From positions 1 to 32,658 of the forward strand of contig JAHEFH010000013.1 in NCBI GenBank assembly GCA_024640245.1: a DNA stretch of 32,658 nt. The letters run 5' to 3'. Shown here in pieces: positions 1-9,947 of the stretch. Under the pieces are notes generated by a model. The model searched no databases, was not told the DNA's origin, and saw only the letters and a list, made by a program, of their open reading frames with translations. A program made the translations under genes and the position numbers. Each line of letters starts with the position of its first letter. Position 1 is the stretch's first letter. Source of the DNA: Paracoccaceae bacterium. Its GTDB lineage: Bacteria; Pseudomonadota; Alphaproteobacteria; Rhodobacterales; Rhodobacteraceae.

Positions 1-1946
1 CGCTCGACAAACAGAATACGCGGCGCAGGCGCGACGCATCGCAGACGGCTTTGCGCATGCAAACGGTGATGTCCACTTCGCTCGACGCGGTTATCGTGAC
101 TGATATCCAGGGCAAGATACTGGAGTTCAACAAGGCTGCTGAAGAGATTTTCAAAGTGAGCAAGGCCGATGTCATCGACGCCGACCTGGCAGAGGTTATC
201 ATTCCTGAACACCTGCGCGAGGCGCATAGAGCCGGGATGCAACGTATGCGCGACAGCGGCGAAAAACGTGTTGTCGGCAAGGGGCGCGTAAGGCTGGAGG
301 CCCGCCGAGCCAATGGAGAAGTTTTTCCGGTCGAGTTGGCTATTCAATCCGCCAAGCAAAGCGAGGATGAAATCTTTATCGCATTCTTGCGAGATATCTC
401 CAGCACCATCGAGGCGGAGGCGGCTCTGATCCTGGCGCGCGACAAGGCGCAGGAAAGCGAAAAGGCCAAAGCCGATTTTCTGGCAGTCATGAGCCACGAG
501 ATCAGAACGCCATTGAACGGCTTGCTTGGAAACCTGACGCTGATGCGCGGCACCCGTCTGAGCCAGAAGCAGAAGAATTTCTGCGAAAACATGGATATTT
601 CCGGCCGTTTGCTGATGAGCCACGTCGACAAGGTTCTGGAAATCACAACATATGAGGCGGGCAAACTTACATTTGAAAGCAAGCCCGTGAACCTGAGCGA
701 TCTTTTGCAGGACCTTGTCGACGGTCAAGGCGGTCGTGCGGAAATGGCCAATAATGTTCTTGAATGGGGTTGGGTTGGCAAGCCGCTTGATTGGGTGTTG
801 TCCGATCCTGCTCGACTGAACCAGATCCTGCTCAACTTGGTCGGGAACGCCATCAAATTTACGCAACACGGCCGGATATCGATCGAATGCGAGGTCGTGG
901 ACGATAGCGATGTCGTTCCTACGGTAGAATTTCGCGTGATCGATACCGGTGTTGGCGTCCCTCCAGAAGATATCGACAGGATATTCGAAGATTTCGTGAC
1001 CCGCGATTCATCTTATGTCCGGCTGGCGGCGGGAACCGGTCTCGGCCTCGGAATCGCGCGCAGGATCACGAGGGCGCTCGGCGGAAAAATAGGTGTGCGA
1101 AGCACTCTTGGCGAAGGAAGCACGTTCTGGGTTCGGCTTCCGCTGGAGCGCACATCCGCAGCCAAGGCTTCGCCAAGCAGGAAGATGAGAAAGCAAAAGA
1201 GTCGCCAACTGGAAATTCTTGTCATCGAAGACAACGAGATCAACCGGCAAGTCGCGCGAGAGATGCTGAAGCAGGAAGGCCATCTGGTTGTCGAAGCGGA
1301 AGACGGCCGCACAGGGATCGCTTTGGCAGCCGAGAAGAAATTCGATCTGATCCTCATGGATATTAGCATGCCTGTCATGGATGGACGTCATGCCACTAGA
1401 GAAATCAGGGCCGGTCACGGGGCGTCATGCGCCGTGCCGATTGTGGCTCTGACAGCGAATGTCGTGCCCGAAAGTGCTTCCCAGTTTTTGCAGGACGGTA
1501 TGAACGATGTCCTTGGAAAACCCTTGATGCGCGACGAACTCAGACACTTGATCGCAACAATCAGTGAGGCCGCCGCTCCGGTCGTCGCTCAGTCAAATGG
1601 CGATGTTGCGGAGTTACTTGACTCCGAGCAACTCCGGGAGGCGAAAGAGACCATAGGACCGGACTCCTTTGCTAAACTTCTGACGCGTTTTTGCACTGAA
1701 GGCGACGAGGCGGTCGCCCTGCTGGAGTCTCTGAAAGGAGAGGCGGGGGAACTGGAGGAAATCGTTATGCGTGCACATAAACTGGCAGGAAGCTCTGCGG
1801 TTTTCGGCGCCCGGAGTTTCCGCGAAAAGCTGCGGGCTCTCGAAGCGGCTGCACGCGATGGTGACAACGGGGAAGTACTGTCACTGCTGGGCGGCCTTCG
1901 GCAGATATGGGAACCGACGCGGCAAGCTCTTGTGATCGGGCAATAG
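1..1946 (+). CDS. Hybrid sensor histidine kinase/response regulator (PAS - HisKA - HATPase - REC - Hpt), 5' end truncated by window
   Basis: Frame is open to the window edge upstream of the listed TTG start. PAS-like MSTSLDAVIVTDIQGKILEFNKAAEEIF, H-box FLAVMSHEIRTPLNGLLG, N-box NQILLNLVGNAIKFT, G-box GTGLGLGIARRI, REC EILVIEDNEINRQVAREML..DLILMDISMPVMDG, Hpt MRAHKLAGSSAVFGA. Confidence 0.93.
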   Translation, partial: LDKQNTRRRRDASQTALRMQTVMSTSLDAVIVTDIQGKILEFNKAAEEIFKVSKADVIDADLAEVIIPEHLREAHRAGMQRMRDSGEKRVVGKGRVRLEARRANGEVFPVELAIQSAKQSEDEIFIAFLRDISSTIEAEAALILARDKAQESEKAKADFLAVMSHEIRTPLNGLLGNLTLMRGTRLSQKQKNFCENMDISGRLLMSHVDKVLEITTYEAGKLTFESKPVNLSDLLQDLVDGQGGRAEMANNVLEWGWVGKPLDWVLSDPARLNQILLNLVGNAIKFTQHGRISIECEVVDDSDVVPTVEFRVIDTGVGVPPEDIDRIFEDFVTRDSSYVRLAAGTGLGLGIARRITRALGGKIGVRSTLGEGSTFWVRLPLERTSAAKASPSRKMRKQKSRQLEILVIEDNEINRQVAREMLKQEGHLVVEAEDGRTGIALAAEKKFDLILMDISMPVMDGRHATREIRAGHGASCAVPIVALTANVVPESASQFLQDGMNDVLGKPLMRDELRHLIATISEAAAPVVAQSNGDVAELLDSEQLREAKETIGPDSFAKLLTRFCTEGDEAVALLESLKGEAGELEEIVMRAHKLAGSSAVFGARSFREKLRALEAAARDGDNGEVLSLLGGLRQIWEPTRQALVIGQ

Positions 1947-1953
1947 GTCCCGA

Positions 1954-3180
1954 TCAGTCGAGCAACAGCCCCGCACCGATGATACCCAGAACACGACCGA
2001 CTTCCGCGATGTTGGTAATTGTGCTGTCGTAACAGGCAATCGCATCGCCCGGCAAAAGATAGGGGTCGTAATCGTCCCGATCCGCGCGGCGCAGCAAATC
2101 CTCGATGTCGCGCTCGATCACGACCGAAACATTGGTCATGGGATTCCGCGAAAACAGAACGGCAGAGCGCTGGGCGCTGGTCGAACGGGAGCCGCCGACG
2201 CAGTTCGTATCGACCACCGCCTGCAAGTAGCGCGTTCCATACGCCACTTCGCGGACCTCGCGACCTATCCCGGAGGATGCATTGCCGGTCGCCGGCTGAG
2301 TAAGATTCGACACGAACAGGGATACGCCGGGCGGACTGATCGGGCCGGGTTTCATAAGGTCGTCCTGAAAACATTCCCGGCTTGGAACCACGATGTGGTC
2401 ACCTGTCAGCAGCATCACGTCGAAAGGGTTGCTCCCTTTGAAAATACCTCTGAGGTCCAGTTTATATACTTTGCCCCCCCGGTGCAGTTCGACCGCCGAT
2501 ATATCGGCATCAGGGCGAATGCCGCCGACCGCGCGCAACGCCACTGACAGGTTGCGAGCCTCCGTCGAGGCCCCCAATGCCTCTTGTCTGCGCGCATCCA
2601 GCTTGTCACCGGGCGCATTGCCTATCTCCACGGCGTGGGGCTCGAACACAGCGCCAGCAACGGCGACACTTACAGAAGCGAAATCGGCTACACGGACCGA
2701 AATACGGGGCCGTTCAACGTAAAACCCGCCTGATTTCAGCTGATCTGAAATATCGTTTTCCACCTCGGATGTGCTGCGTCCCTGCGCCGTGACCGGATCG
2801 ATGAATGGCAACTTGAGAGTTCCGTCGCGAGATACGACATAGCTGCCGCTGAATGTGTCGTCATCGCCGACACGTATATCGAGCAGATCGTTCCGGGTCA
2901 GTTTTTCACCCGACAATTCAAACGCGACCGAGCCGGTGCCCCCGGCGCCGCTTCCCGCGTATGAATTGCAGGTTTTTGCGTTCATCGCCTCGGACTTCAG
3001 GAACTCCGCTTCGTGGTTTTTCGAGACCGGTTCACGGTACTGGGCCTGATAGCCGTCGCCGGAAGCCACGGGTTCAAGATTGTCGGGGGGGCTGAAGTCG
3101 CTGCAGCTTGCCAGCGCGACAACGGCGGTTAGGCTGGAAATAGTGATGCCAAATCTCGTCAAGTCGGACCCCCGGACCAA
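1954..3180 (-). CDS. Wza-type polysaccharide biosynthesis/export (SLBB) lipoprotein-like protein
   Basis: 408 aa ORF with lipobox-like VVALASCSDF, GEKLTRNDLLDIRVGDDDTFSGSYVVSRDGTLKLPFIDPVTAQGRSTSEVENDISDQL typical of polysaccharide export domain, then SLBB-like VAVAGAVFEPHAV and LLTGDHIVVP. Confidence 0.85.
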   Translation of the reverse strand: MVRGSDLTRFGITISSLTAVVALASCSDFSPPDNLEPVASGDGYQAQYREPVSKNHEAEFLKSEAMNAKTCNSYAGSGAGGTGSVAFELSGEKLTRNDLLDIRVGDDDTFSGSYVVSRDGTLKLPFIDPVTAQGRSTSEVENDISDQLKSGGFYVERPRISVRVADFASVSVAVAGAVFEPHAVEIGNAPGDKLDARRQEALGASTEARNLSVALRAVGGIRPDADISAVELHRGGKVYKLDLRGIFKGSNPFDVMLLTGDHIVVPSRECFQDDLMKPGPISPPGVSLFVSNLTQPATGNASSGIGREVREVAYGTRYLQAVVDTNCVGGSRSTSAQRSAVLFSRNPMTNVSVVIERDIEDLLRRADRDDYDPYLLPGDAIACYDSTITNIAEVGRVLGIIGAGLLLD

Positions 3181-3474
3181 TTCGCTGCTGTTATCGAAGC
3201 ATTATTCGACCAGAAAAATTAAGTCTATGTCTCATACGTAGTAATAATCTATCCAAAGGGGGTGACAATTGGGAGTCGACTGTTGCTTATCCGACGCGGT
3301 GCATGTTCTGCACGGACTGTATCGCGCAAGGATTTGCAATTGCTGCCAACAGTTTTTCTTCACATAGCGGGTCGAAGCGGATTTTAAACCGGAAACCGGC
3401 TTGAGGTGGGCAGGGCAGTCGGCTAGCCTTTCCGGACGACAGTCGGATATGTACGGAAAAGGTGCCTGCCGCTT

Positions 3475-4521
3475 ATGCCGCGTTACTTCAATAACCCGTC
3501 CGGGCTAGAGCTGAAGGACAAGATACGCTTTCTAAGCGATCCGGCGGCTTATCCGCATGCGCCCGAGGGCGTAGAGGCCATTGAGACGCATATGTCCTGG
3601 GTCTTTCTTGCCGGAGACCGTGTCTACAAATTGAAGAAGCCCGTAAAATATCCGTTTCTGGATTTCCGTACGCTGGAGAAACGGAAACAGGACGTGCTGG
3701 ATGAAATCCGGCTGAACCGCAGGTTGTCACCGGATGTGTATTTTGGGACCCGGACCCTTTGCCAGGCAGAAGACGGCAGCCTTTTATTGAACGGGCGTGG
3801 GACAATCGTGGACTGGCTCGTCGAGATGCAGCGCCTTCCGGAGGATCGAACGCTGCAATCGCTGATGGCCGTAGATAAAGTCGCGCCTGAGGATATCGGG
3901 CGTGTGGTTGAAGTGCTCGCGAGTTTCTATCGCAGCCTTCCGCCCGCCGATATCAGCGCGGACGCCCTGATCGGCCGCTTCGAGGACGAGCACCGCGAAA
4001 CGGCCGCGGTTCTGTCGGATCCAATGATGGAAATGGACAGCTACCGCGTTTCCGCAGTTTTGAAGGAATTCGATGCCTCTTTCGATGTCGCGCGCCCCAT
4101 GCTTCGCGACAGGCTCGCGGCGGGACGTATCGTTGAAGGTCACGGGGACTTACGGCCCGAGCACATTTTTCTGACCAACCCGATAGAGATCATCGACTGC
4201 CTCGAGTTCAGCCAGCGCCTGCGCATGCTGGACCCTTTCGAAGAGATCACGTTTCTGGGTCTGGAAGCCGCGCAAATGGGGGCCGGTTGGGTGCAGGGTG
4301 CGCTTTACGCGGGCCTTTCGGATGCGCTTCAGGACAGTGTGCCGCCAGCGTTGATGGCATTCTACTGGCGCTACCGGGCGTTGCTGCGGGCGCGACTGGC
4401 GTTGGTGCACCTGTCCGAAACGAGGGTCCGCAAGCCCGAAAAATGGCGACCTCAGGCCCGGCACTATATTTCACTGGCCGAAGAGGCGGAGGTCAGGACC
4501 CGGCCGCCGGCAGGTCGATGA
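3475..4521 (+). CDS. COG2187-type aminoglycoside-phosphotransferase-like protein
   Basis: 348 aa; THMSWVFLAGDRVYKLKKPVKYPFLDFRTLEKRKQDVLDEIRLNRRLSPDVY and kinase-like loop EGHGDLRPEHIFL..IEIIDCLEFSQRLR. Confidence 0.75.
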   Translation: MPRYFNNPSGLELKDKIRFLSDPAAYPHAPEGVEAIETHMSWVFLAGDRVYKLKKPVKYPFLDFRTLEKRKQDVLDEIRLNRRLSPDVYFGTRTLCQAEDGSLLLNGRGTIVDWLVEMQRLPEDRTLQSLMAVDKVAPEDIGRVVEVLASFYRSLPPADISADALIGRFEDEHRETAAVLSDPMMEMDSYRVSAVLKEFDASFDVARPMLRDRLAAGRIVEGHGDLRPEHIFLTNPIEIIDCLEFSQRLRMLDPFEEITFLGLEAAQMGAGWVQGALYAGLSDALQDSVPPALMAFYWRYRALLRARLALVHLSETRVRKPEKWRPQARHYISLAEEAEVRTRPPAGR

Positions 4522-5476
4522 TCGAACTGTTTTCGTGCAACTGACGGATCGCGCGCGCCAGAAGCGGCACCGCGCTCACGACCTCCACCCGCGCTTTTTC
4601 GCTGTGCTTTGCCAGCCGGAACGGCGGCACCGTGTCGGTTACGATCCAACCTGAGATCGCCGGATCGGCAAGCGCCTTCAATGCACCGTCCGTGAACAGT
4701 CCATGCGCGGCCAGCGCCCAGACATCGACAGCGCCGCCGGCCAGCAGCGCATGCGCCGCCCGGACCATAGTGCTGCCGGAAGCTATCATGTCATCGATCA
4801 CCAGAACCCGCGCGCCGTCCACGTCGCCCGCCAGAATTTCGCCGCTGACCACTCCGCCGGTACGCCGTTTTTCCATCATGGCGAAACCGACACTGCGACC
4901 AAGCCGGTCTTGCAGTGCCTCGCGGAACAACTGGGCGCGCTTGATGCCGCCGGGATCGGGCGATGCAACGGTAACGGGGCCGGTGCCGGCCAGTTGGGCG
5001 GCCCGTTCAATCAGAACGCCGCGTGTGTCGAGCGCCACAGCCTCGCAGCGAAAGGCGTTCTGGTAAGCGGCAATGTTGTGCGGCTCCATCGTCACGACGC
5101 GGTCGGTGCCAATGGCTTCGAACAACTGGGCGACATAGCGTGCTGTCAGGGGATCGCGCGGTTTGGTCTGCCTGTCCTTGCGCGCGTAGGCCATCACGGG
5201 GGCAACTGCGGTCACCCGCGCCGCGCCGTTGGTCTTGAGCGTGGCAATGAAGAACAGCAACCGGCAGAGTTTGTCGTTGGGGCTGTCCTTCGGGCCACCG
5301 TGCAGGCTCTGGATGACATAGACATCGGCACCGCGCACAGTGTGGAGCGGGCGCGCCTTGTGCTCGCCGTCTTCAAAATCGCGCTCTTCAATCGGGCTGA
5401 GCGAGCGTCCAAGGGCATCGGCAACGGCTTGTCCCAGTTCGCGGGTGGCTTCGAGGGCAAATATCTGCATATCCAT
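4493..5476 (-). CDS. prs: Ribose-phosphate pyrophosphokinase family protein (divergent)
   Basis: 327 aa; DGEHKARPLHTVRGADVYVIQSLHG, APVMAYARKDRQTKPRDPLTARYVAQLFEAIG, VASPDPGGIKRAQLF, PRPP loop VLVIDDMIASGSTM. Confidence 0.85.
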   Translation of the reverse strand: MDMQIFALEATRELGQAVADALGRSLSPIEERDFEDGEHKARPLHTVRGADVYVIQSLHGGPKDSPNDKLCRLLFFIATLKTNGAARVTAVAPVMAYARKDRQTKPRDPLTARYVAQLFEAIGTDRVVTMEPHNIAAYQNAFRCEAVALDTRGVLIERAAQLAGTGPVTVASPDPGGIKRAQLFREALQDRLGRSVGFAMMEKRRTGGVVSGEILAGDVDGARVLVIDDMIASGSTMVRAAHALLAGGAVDVWALAAHGLFTDGALKALADPAISGWIVTDTVPPFRLAKHSEKARVEVVSAVPLLARAIRQLHENSSIIDLPAAGS

Positions 5477-5693
5477 AGCGCTACCTGCAGCGGTGGGCGT
5501 ATGAATTGCGCTTGGTAGTGATCTTGCTCATTCCGTTGACCTCTCCAAGTATTCCGCCGACACACTAGCATCGAGCATCAGCGAAATCATTGAGGTAGGT
5601 CAAGGCGTCCGGATGTCATGCTTGCAGCCGTAAAGTGCCCGCGTATTGCTGTATACAAGTGTTGATGCAAAAGGCCGTTGCGTGGGCCTTGCC

Positions 5694-6380
5694 CTATATA
5701 ACCGTCACGACCTTACTGCTGATGCCTTCGACGCTGGCTTCCATGCGGTCGCCGACCTTGACGGCTCCGACGCCTGAAGGGGTGCCGGACAGGATCACAT
5801 CGCCTGCGGCGAGTTCGAAGTACTCGGAGAGATAGGAAATCATTTCGGGAACCTTCCAGATCATCTGGTTCAGGTCGCCTTCCTGCCGGACTTCTCCGTT
5901 AACCTTCAATTCGATCCTGCCTTCGGAAAGATAGCCGGTCTCGGATGCTGGATGAATCAGCCCGATCGGGGCGGAGCGTTCGAAAGCCTTGCTGATTTCC
6001 CAAGGCCGGCCCTGCTTCTTGGCCCGGTCCTGCAGATCACGCCGCGTCATGTCGAGTGAAACCGCATAGCCGTAAACATGTTCAAGCGCCTGATCCAAGG
6101 GGATGTTGGAACCGCCGGATTTCAAGGCGACGGCCATTTCAATCTCATGGTGTACATTCGTCGAATGTGCCGGATAGGGGAATTCGCCGGAGGCATCCAG
6201 ATTGTCCGGATTCTTTTGGAAGAAGAACGGCGTTTCGCGGTTCGGATCGCCTCCCATCTCGACAGAATGAGCGGCATAATTCCGGCCAATGCAATAAATC
6301 CGGCGAACCGGAAATAGCGCATCGCTTCCTGAAACGGGCACGGCCACAATTTTTGGGGTTTCAATCACGAACTTGGACAT
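5694..6380 (-). CDS. Fumarylacetoacetate hydrolase (FAH) family protein
   Basis: FPVRRIYCIGRNYAAHSVEMG..PFFFQKNPDNL..HHEIEMAVAL..AGDVILSGTPSGVGAVKVGDRMEASVEGI. ATG at 6380 is preceded by GGAGG; the ORF track starts slightly upstream at 6401. Confidence 0.9.
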   Translation of the reverse strand: MSKFVIETPKIVAVPVSGSDALFPVRRIYCIGRNYAAHSVEMGGDPNRETPFFFQKNPDNLDASGEFPYPAHSTNVHHEIEMAVALKSGGSNIPLDQALEHVYGYAVSLDMTRRDLQDRAKKQGRPWEISKAFERSAPIGLIHPASETGYLSEGRIELKVNGEVRQEGDLNQMIWKVPEMISYLSEYFELAAGDVILSGTPSGVGAVKVGDRMEASVEGISSKVVTVI

Positions 6381-6548
6381 TTTGACCTCCGGTGTCGACA
6401 ATGGATTTCCGATTTCTGTAGCCCATCACCAGTAACGGATCAATAGCGATCAATACGGAAGAAATCTTAGATTTATGTTGATAATGTAAATTGATCTGGC
6501 ATAATCCAACCAATATCGCCGCTTTGATCAACCATTTAGGGTCTTATA

Positions 6549-7238
6549 GTGCTCACAAAAGCCATTCCAGCAGAACGCGAGGTCGCAGTTGCGGCTCTAA
6601 GAGCATTCATTGCCGACGGAGCTTACGCGCCGGGTGACCGCCTGCCTCCGGAACGGGAATTGATCAACGAACTGGGTATGACACGCACGACGCTACGGCG
6701 GGCGCTGGAGGCGCTCGAAATCGAGGGTGCAATCTGGCGGCATGTCGGGAAGGGTACATTTGTGTCCGGTCATGGCGCAGAGACGGGATCGGGCGGACTG
6801 GCCGAAATAAGCCGGCAGATGACGCCGGTGCGTATGATGCGCGCCAGGCTTTGCATCGAGCCGGCAATTGCCCGCGAAGCTGCGATCAATGCGTCGGACG
6901 AAGCGCTTATCCGGATGAAACTTGCAAGGGACCGTGCAGAAGGTGCGCCGACGTGGGCCGAATACGAAGTTCAGGACGGCGCATTTCACCGTGCTGTAGC
7001 GCAAGCTTCGGACAATATCCTGCTGTTGTCGCTTTTCGATCAGGTCAATCAGGTTAAAAGAGCCGTCGCGTGGGCTACGGTCGTTCGTACTTCGGAACGA
7101 CCCCCCAGCGGGTATTCGAGCTTTGTCGAACATAACAGGATCGTCGCCGCGATCCAGGCGAGGGAACCGTCCAAGGCACACGAAGCTATGCGTGAGCATA
7201 TCGGTTCCGTGTCCGCCAGACTGTTTGGAGAGGTTTAG
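6549..7238 (+). CDS. FadR-subfamily GntR transcriptional regulator
   Basis: N-terminal wHTH APGDRLPPERELINELGMTRTTLRRALEALEIEGAIWRHVGKGTFVSG plus all-helical FCD-like C-terminus. Confidence 0.92.
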   Translation: MLTKAIPAEREVAVAALRAFIADGAYAPGDRLPPERELINELGMTRTTLRRALEALEIEGAIWRHVGKGTFVSGHGAETGSGGLAEISRQMTPVRMMRARLCIEPAIAREAAINASDEALIRMKLARDRAEGAPTWAEYEVQDGAFHRAVAQASDNILLLSLFDQVNQVKRAVAWATVVRTSERPPSGYSSFVEHNRIVAAIQAREPSKAHEAMREHIGSVSARLFGEV

Positions 7239-7330
7239 AACTCTCTGACCCGAATGAGTTCCGGGCAAATCAGGATAATAAGAACAGGCACTGTCATAAC
7301 AATAGCAACTTCATTCTCTGGGAGGAAAAC

Positions 7331-8305
7331 ATGAAAAATTTGCTACGAAAGTTTGTCACTACTATTACGGCGATACCGTTGATCGCTGGCTTGGCGGTTT
7401 CCGCTGTGCAAGCCGAGACGATCAAGATCGCATTGGCCGAGACTCCGTCCGACGAACTCGCCGCGTTCTTTGTCGCGCTCGACCGCGCCAAGGCTAACGG
7501 CCTCGACTACGAATGGACTGCTTTCTCGGACGAAGAGCTGGCAATTCAGGCTGTTCTGAGTGGCCAGATGGATATCGGTTTCGGCACGCCATACGCTGCG
7601 ATGCAAAAATCCAAGGCACCACTGCGCATTGTATTTCAGCTTTCGAAGCTGAAATTCTTCCCCGTTACGTCCAAGAAATACAGCAAACTCGAAGACATGA
7701 ATGGTGAGCCTATCATGCTGCACTCGCGCGGCGGCGGCACAGACTCGATCGCGAACGTGATCGAAGACAAGGTCGGCATCAAATTCGGCGAACGCTCCTA
7801 TGTTCCCGGATCGTCCAACCGCGTAGCGGCCTTGATGGCCGGTCAGACAGAAGCAACGATCATCGACCTGTCGAACAAGAACAAGCTGATGAAGCTGGAA
7901 GGCGACAAGTTCAATGTTCTGCCGATGTTCGAAGTTGATGCCAGCGATGAGGCCCTTTTCGCCAATCTGGATTGGATCAAGGCAAACGAAAAGTCTGTAG
8001 ACATCTTCGTGAAGGCTCTTGTCAGCGTCTGGCAGGATATGTCCAAGGATCCGACTATCATCAGCCGTGAAACAAACCCGGACGGTCCGATCGGCCAACT
8101 GCCGAAAGAGATCCTTGCCGAGCTTGACGGTTTCTACACTGATGCTGTTGAAGGCGGACTGTACGATCCCAACGGCGGCGGTCGCAAAGCGGCGCAGGCA
8201 GACATGGAGTGGTACTCCGCTGCAGGCCAGCTGACCGGAGACGCCGCATCGCTTAATATCGAAGACTTCTGGTATCTCGCGCCTCTCGACGCGGCGACCA
8301 AGTAA
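7331..8305 (+). CDS. ABC transporter substrate-binding protein (NitT/TauT-type)
   Basis: Signal peptide MKNLLRKFVTTITAIPLIAGLAVSAVQA; SBP-like body (GQMDIGFGTPYAAMQKSKAPLRIVFQ); AGGAG-type RBS; followed by permease and ATPase genes. Confidence 0.85.
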   Translation: MKNLLRKFVTTITAIPLIAGLAVSAVQAETIKIALAETPSDELAAFFVALDRAKANGLDYEWTAFSDEELAIQAVLSGQMDIGFGTPYAAMQKSKAPLRIVFQLSKLKFFPVTSKKYSKLEDMNGEPIMLHSRGGGTDSIANVIEDKVGIKFGERSYVPGSSNRVAALMAGQTEATIIDLSNKNKLMKLEGDKFNVLPMFEVDASDEALFANLDWIKANEKSVDIFVKALVSVWQDMSKDPTIISRETNPDGPIGQLPKEILAELDGFYTDAVEGGLYDPNGGGRKAAQADMEWYSAAGQLTGDAASLNIEDFWYLAPLDAATK

Positions 8306-8321
8306 TTCAGCTGCAAAAATA

Positions 8322-9164
8322 GTGACTGCGGCCACCATCCCGATCAGGGTTGGTGGTCGTGCCCCCCAACTAACCCCCAAACGAACTGCGGGATTACATT
8401 TGATGCGCCACCGTTCATTAATATTAAAGTTCCTTTCGGCGGTTATCGTCTTCGGAACATGGGAAATAGCTGGCCGTATCCCGGTAAGTTACGCTTTTCC
8501 GACGTTTTTCGAGTCAATGCTCGCCCTGGTCAACCTGACTTTGGACGGTACGATTTTCACCGCCTATGCCGAAACACTGAAGCCATTGGTGGTCGGCGTC
8601 TGCATTTCGACCGTTCTGGGTATCGGTTTCGGATTGTGGATCGGTCTAAGCGAAAAATTCGACTGGCTTTTTTCGCCAATCTTTATCGTCATGCAGGCGG
8701 CGCCTCTTGCAGCCCTGATCCCGCTTCTTGTCATGGCTTACGGCATAGGACTCACGTCCAAGGTCTTCGTTGTCTGCATCATGGCTATGCCGGTGATCGT
8801 TTTGAATACCAGCAGCGCAGTGCGTAATACACCGTCATCGCTCAAGGAAATGGGACGGTCCTTTCTGGCAAGCGACACCGAAATTATTCTCAAGATCATC
8901 ATTCCAGCGGCCTCTCCGATCATCTTTTCTGGTCTTCGTTTGGGCGTTTCCGCCGGCTTCATCGGCGCCATTTTGTCGGAGTTGAAGATCACGCCAACGG
9001 GGGTAGGGGATATCATCACCTACAGTCGTTCGATCGCGGATTACCCAAGTATGTACGCCGCGATCTTTTCAATCATCGTTCTCGCGGTTCTGTTCCTGAA
9101 CCTGCTTGAAAAAGTCGAAACCCACTTGTTCAGAGGAAATGTTCGTGGATATGTCTCAGATTAA
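8322..9164 (+). CDS. ABC transporter permease (BPD_transp_1, SsuC/TauC-like)
   Basis: Multi-TM ORF; FGTWEIAGRIP..., EMGRSFLASDTEIILKIIIPAASPIIFSGLRLGVSAGFIGAILSEL (EAA-like loop); GTG start. Confidence 0.9.
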   Translation: MTAATIPIRVGGRAPQLTPKRTAGLHLMRHRSLILKFLSAVIVFGTWEIAGRIPVSYAFPTFFESMLALVNLTLDGTIFTAYAETLKPLVVGVCISTVLGIGFGLWIGLSEKFDWLFSPIFIVMQAAPLAALIPLLVMAYGIGLTSKVFVVCIMAMPVIVLNTSSAVRNTPSSLKEMGRSFLASDTEIILKIIIPAASPIIFSGLRLGVSAGFIGAILSELKITPTGVGDIITYSRSIADYPSMYAAIFSIIVLAVLFLNLLEKVETHLFRGNVRGYVSD

Positions 9165-9939
9165 AGATACCGCCAAACAAGATGTAGACGTTGCGGTATC
9201 AGTGCGCGGCGTCTCCAAGAACTATGGCGATGTGGAAGCCCTGAAGGACCTGTCGCTGGATTTTCCGCGCGGGGAGTTGACGTCTCTCCTCGGCCCTTCG
9301 GGCTGCGGGAAAACGACCCTTCTAAAAATTATCGCCGGTCTGCTTGAGCCGACATCGGGACAAGTTGAGGTCAATGGAAAGACCGTCACGGGACCGGGTC
9401 CGAACAGGGCATTCGTGTTTCAGGATTTCGCGCTTCTGCCGTGGGCGACAGTTCTGCGAAACGTGGCTTTCGGCCTCGAACTGCGCGGCGTTGCAAAGTC
9501 AGAGCGCGAGAGCATCGCGGAGAAATACATCAAGGACGTTGGTCTGGCGGGTTTTGAAAACAGCTATCCGCACGAATTGTCGGGCGGTATGCGCCAGCGT
9601 GTGGGTCTTGCCCGCGCCTTGTCAGTCGATGCCAAGGTTTTGCTGCTGGATGAGCCTTTTTCGGCTGTAGACGAGCAGACGCGCCGGAAATTCCAGGAGG
9701 ATTTGCTTGCTCTCGTGAAGAACGAAAACAAGACCTTCATATTCGTGACCCACTCGATCGAAGAGGCGGTCTACGTTTCCGATCAGATCGCGATCCTCCT
9801 TCCCAGGCCGAGCCGCGTATCCGAGATCATCCGGCCATCCGGTTTCCGCGATAAGCCGGTGGACCAGATCCGCCGCGATCGGGAGTACTTGGATATCGTG
9901 GATAAAATCTGGGCGTCACTGCGGAACTATGTGGAGTAG
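9151..9939 (+). CDS. ABC transporter ATP-binding protein
   Basis: Walker A LLGPSGCGKTTLLKII, Q-loop FVFQDFALLPW, signature LSGGMRQRVGLARAL, Walker B VLLLDEPFSAVD. Start placed at ATG 9151 (ORF track gives 9106, which lies inside the permease gene). Confidence 0.95.
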   Translation: MSQIKDTAKQDVDVAVSVRGVSKNYGDVEALKDLSLDFPRGELTSLLGPSGCGKTTLLKIIAGLLEPTSGQVEVNGKTVTGPGPNRAFVFQDFALLPWATVLRNVAFGLELRGVAKSERESIAEKYIKDVGLAGFENSYPHELSGGMRQRVGLARALSVDAKVLLLDEPFSAVDEQTRRKFQEDLLALVKNENKTFIFVTHSIEEAVYVSDQIAILLPRPSRVSEIIRPSGFRDKPVDQIRRDREYLDIVDKIWASLRNYVE

Positions 9940-9947
9940 GAACGGAT

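Noticed and set aside
2474-2480. C7 homopolymer inside the polysaccharide export gene, considered as a phase-variation tract
   Set aside because: Only 7 nt, the reading frame is intact through it, and such runs are common in GC-rich genes; no supporting evidence of slippage.
7343-8380. 345 aa minus-strand ORF antisense to the ABC substrate-binding gene
   Set aside because: Shadow ORF; the plus strand encodes a signal-peptide-bearing SBP with a good RBS.
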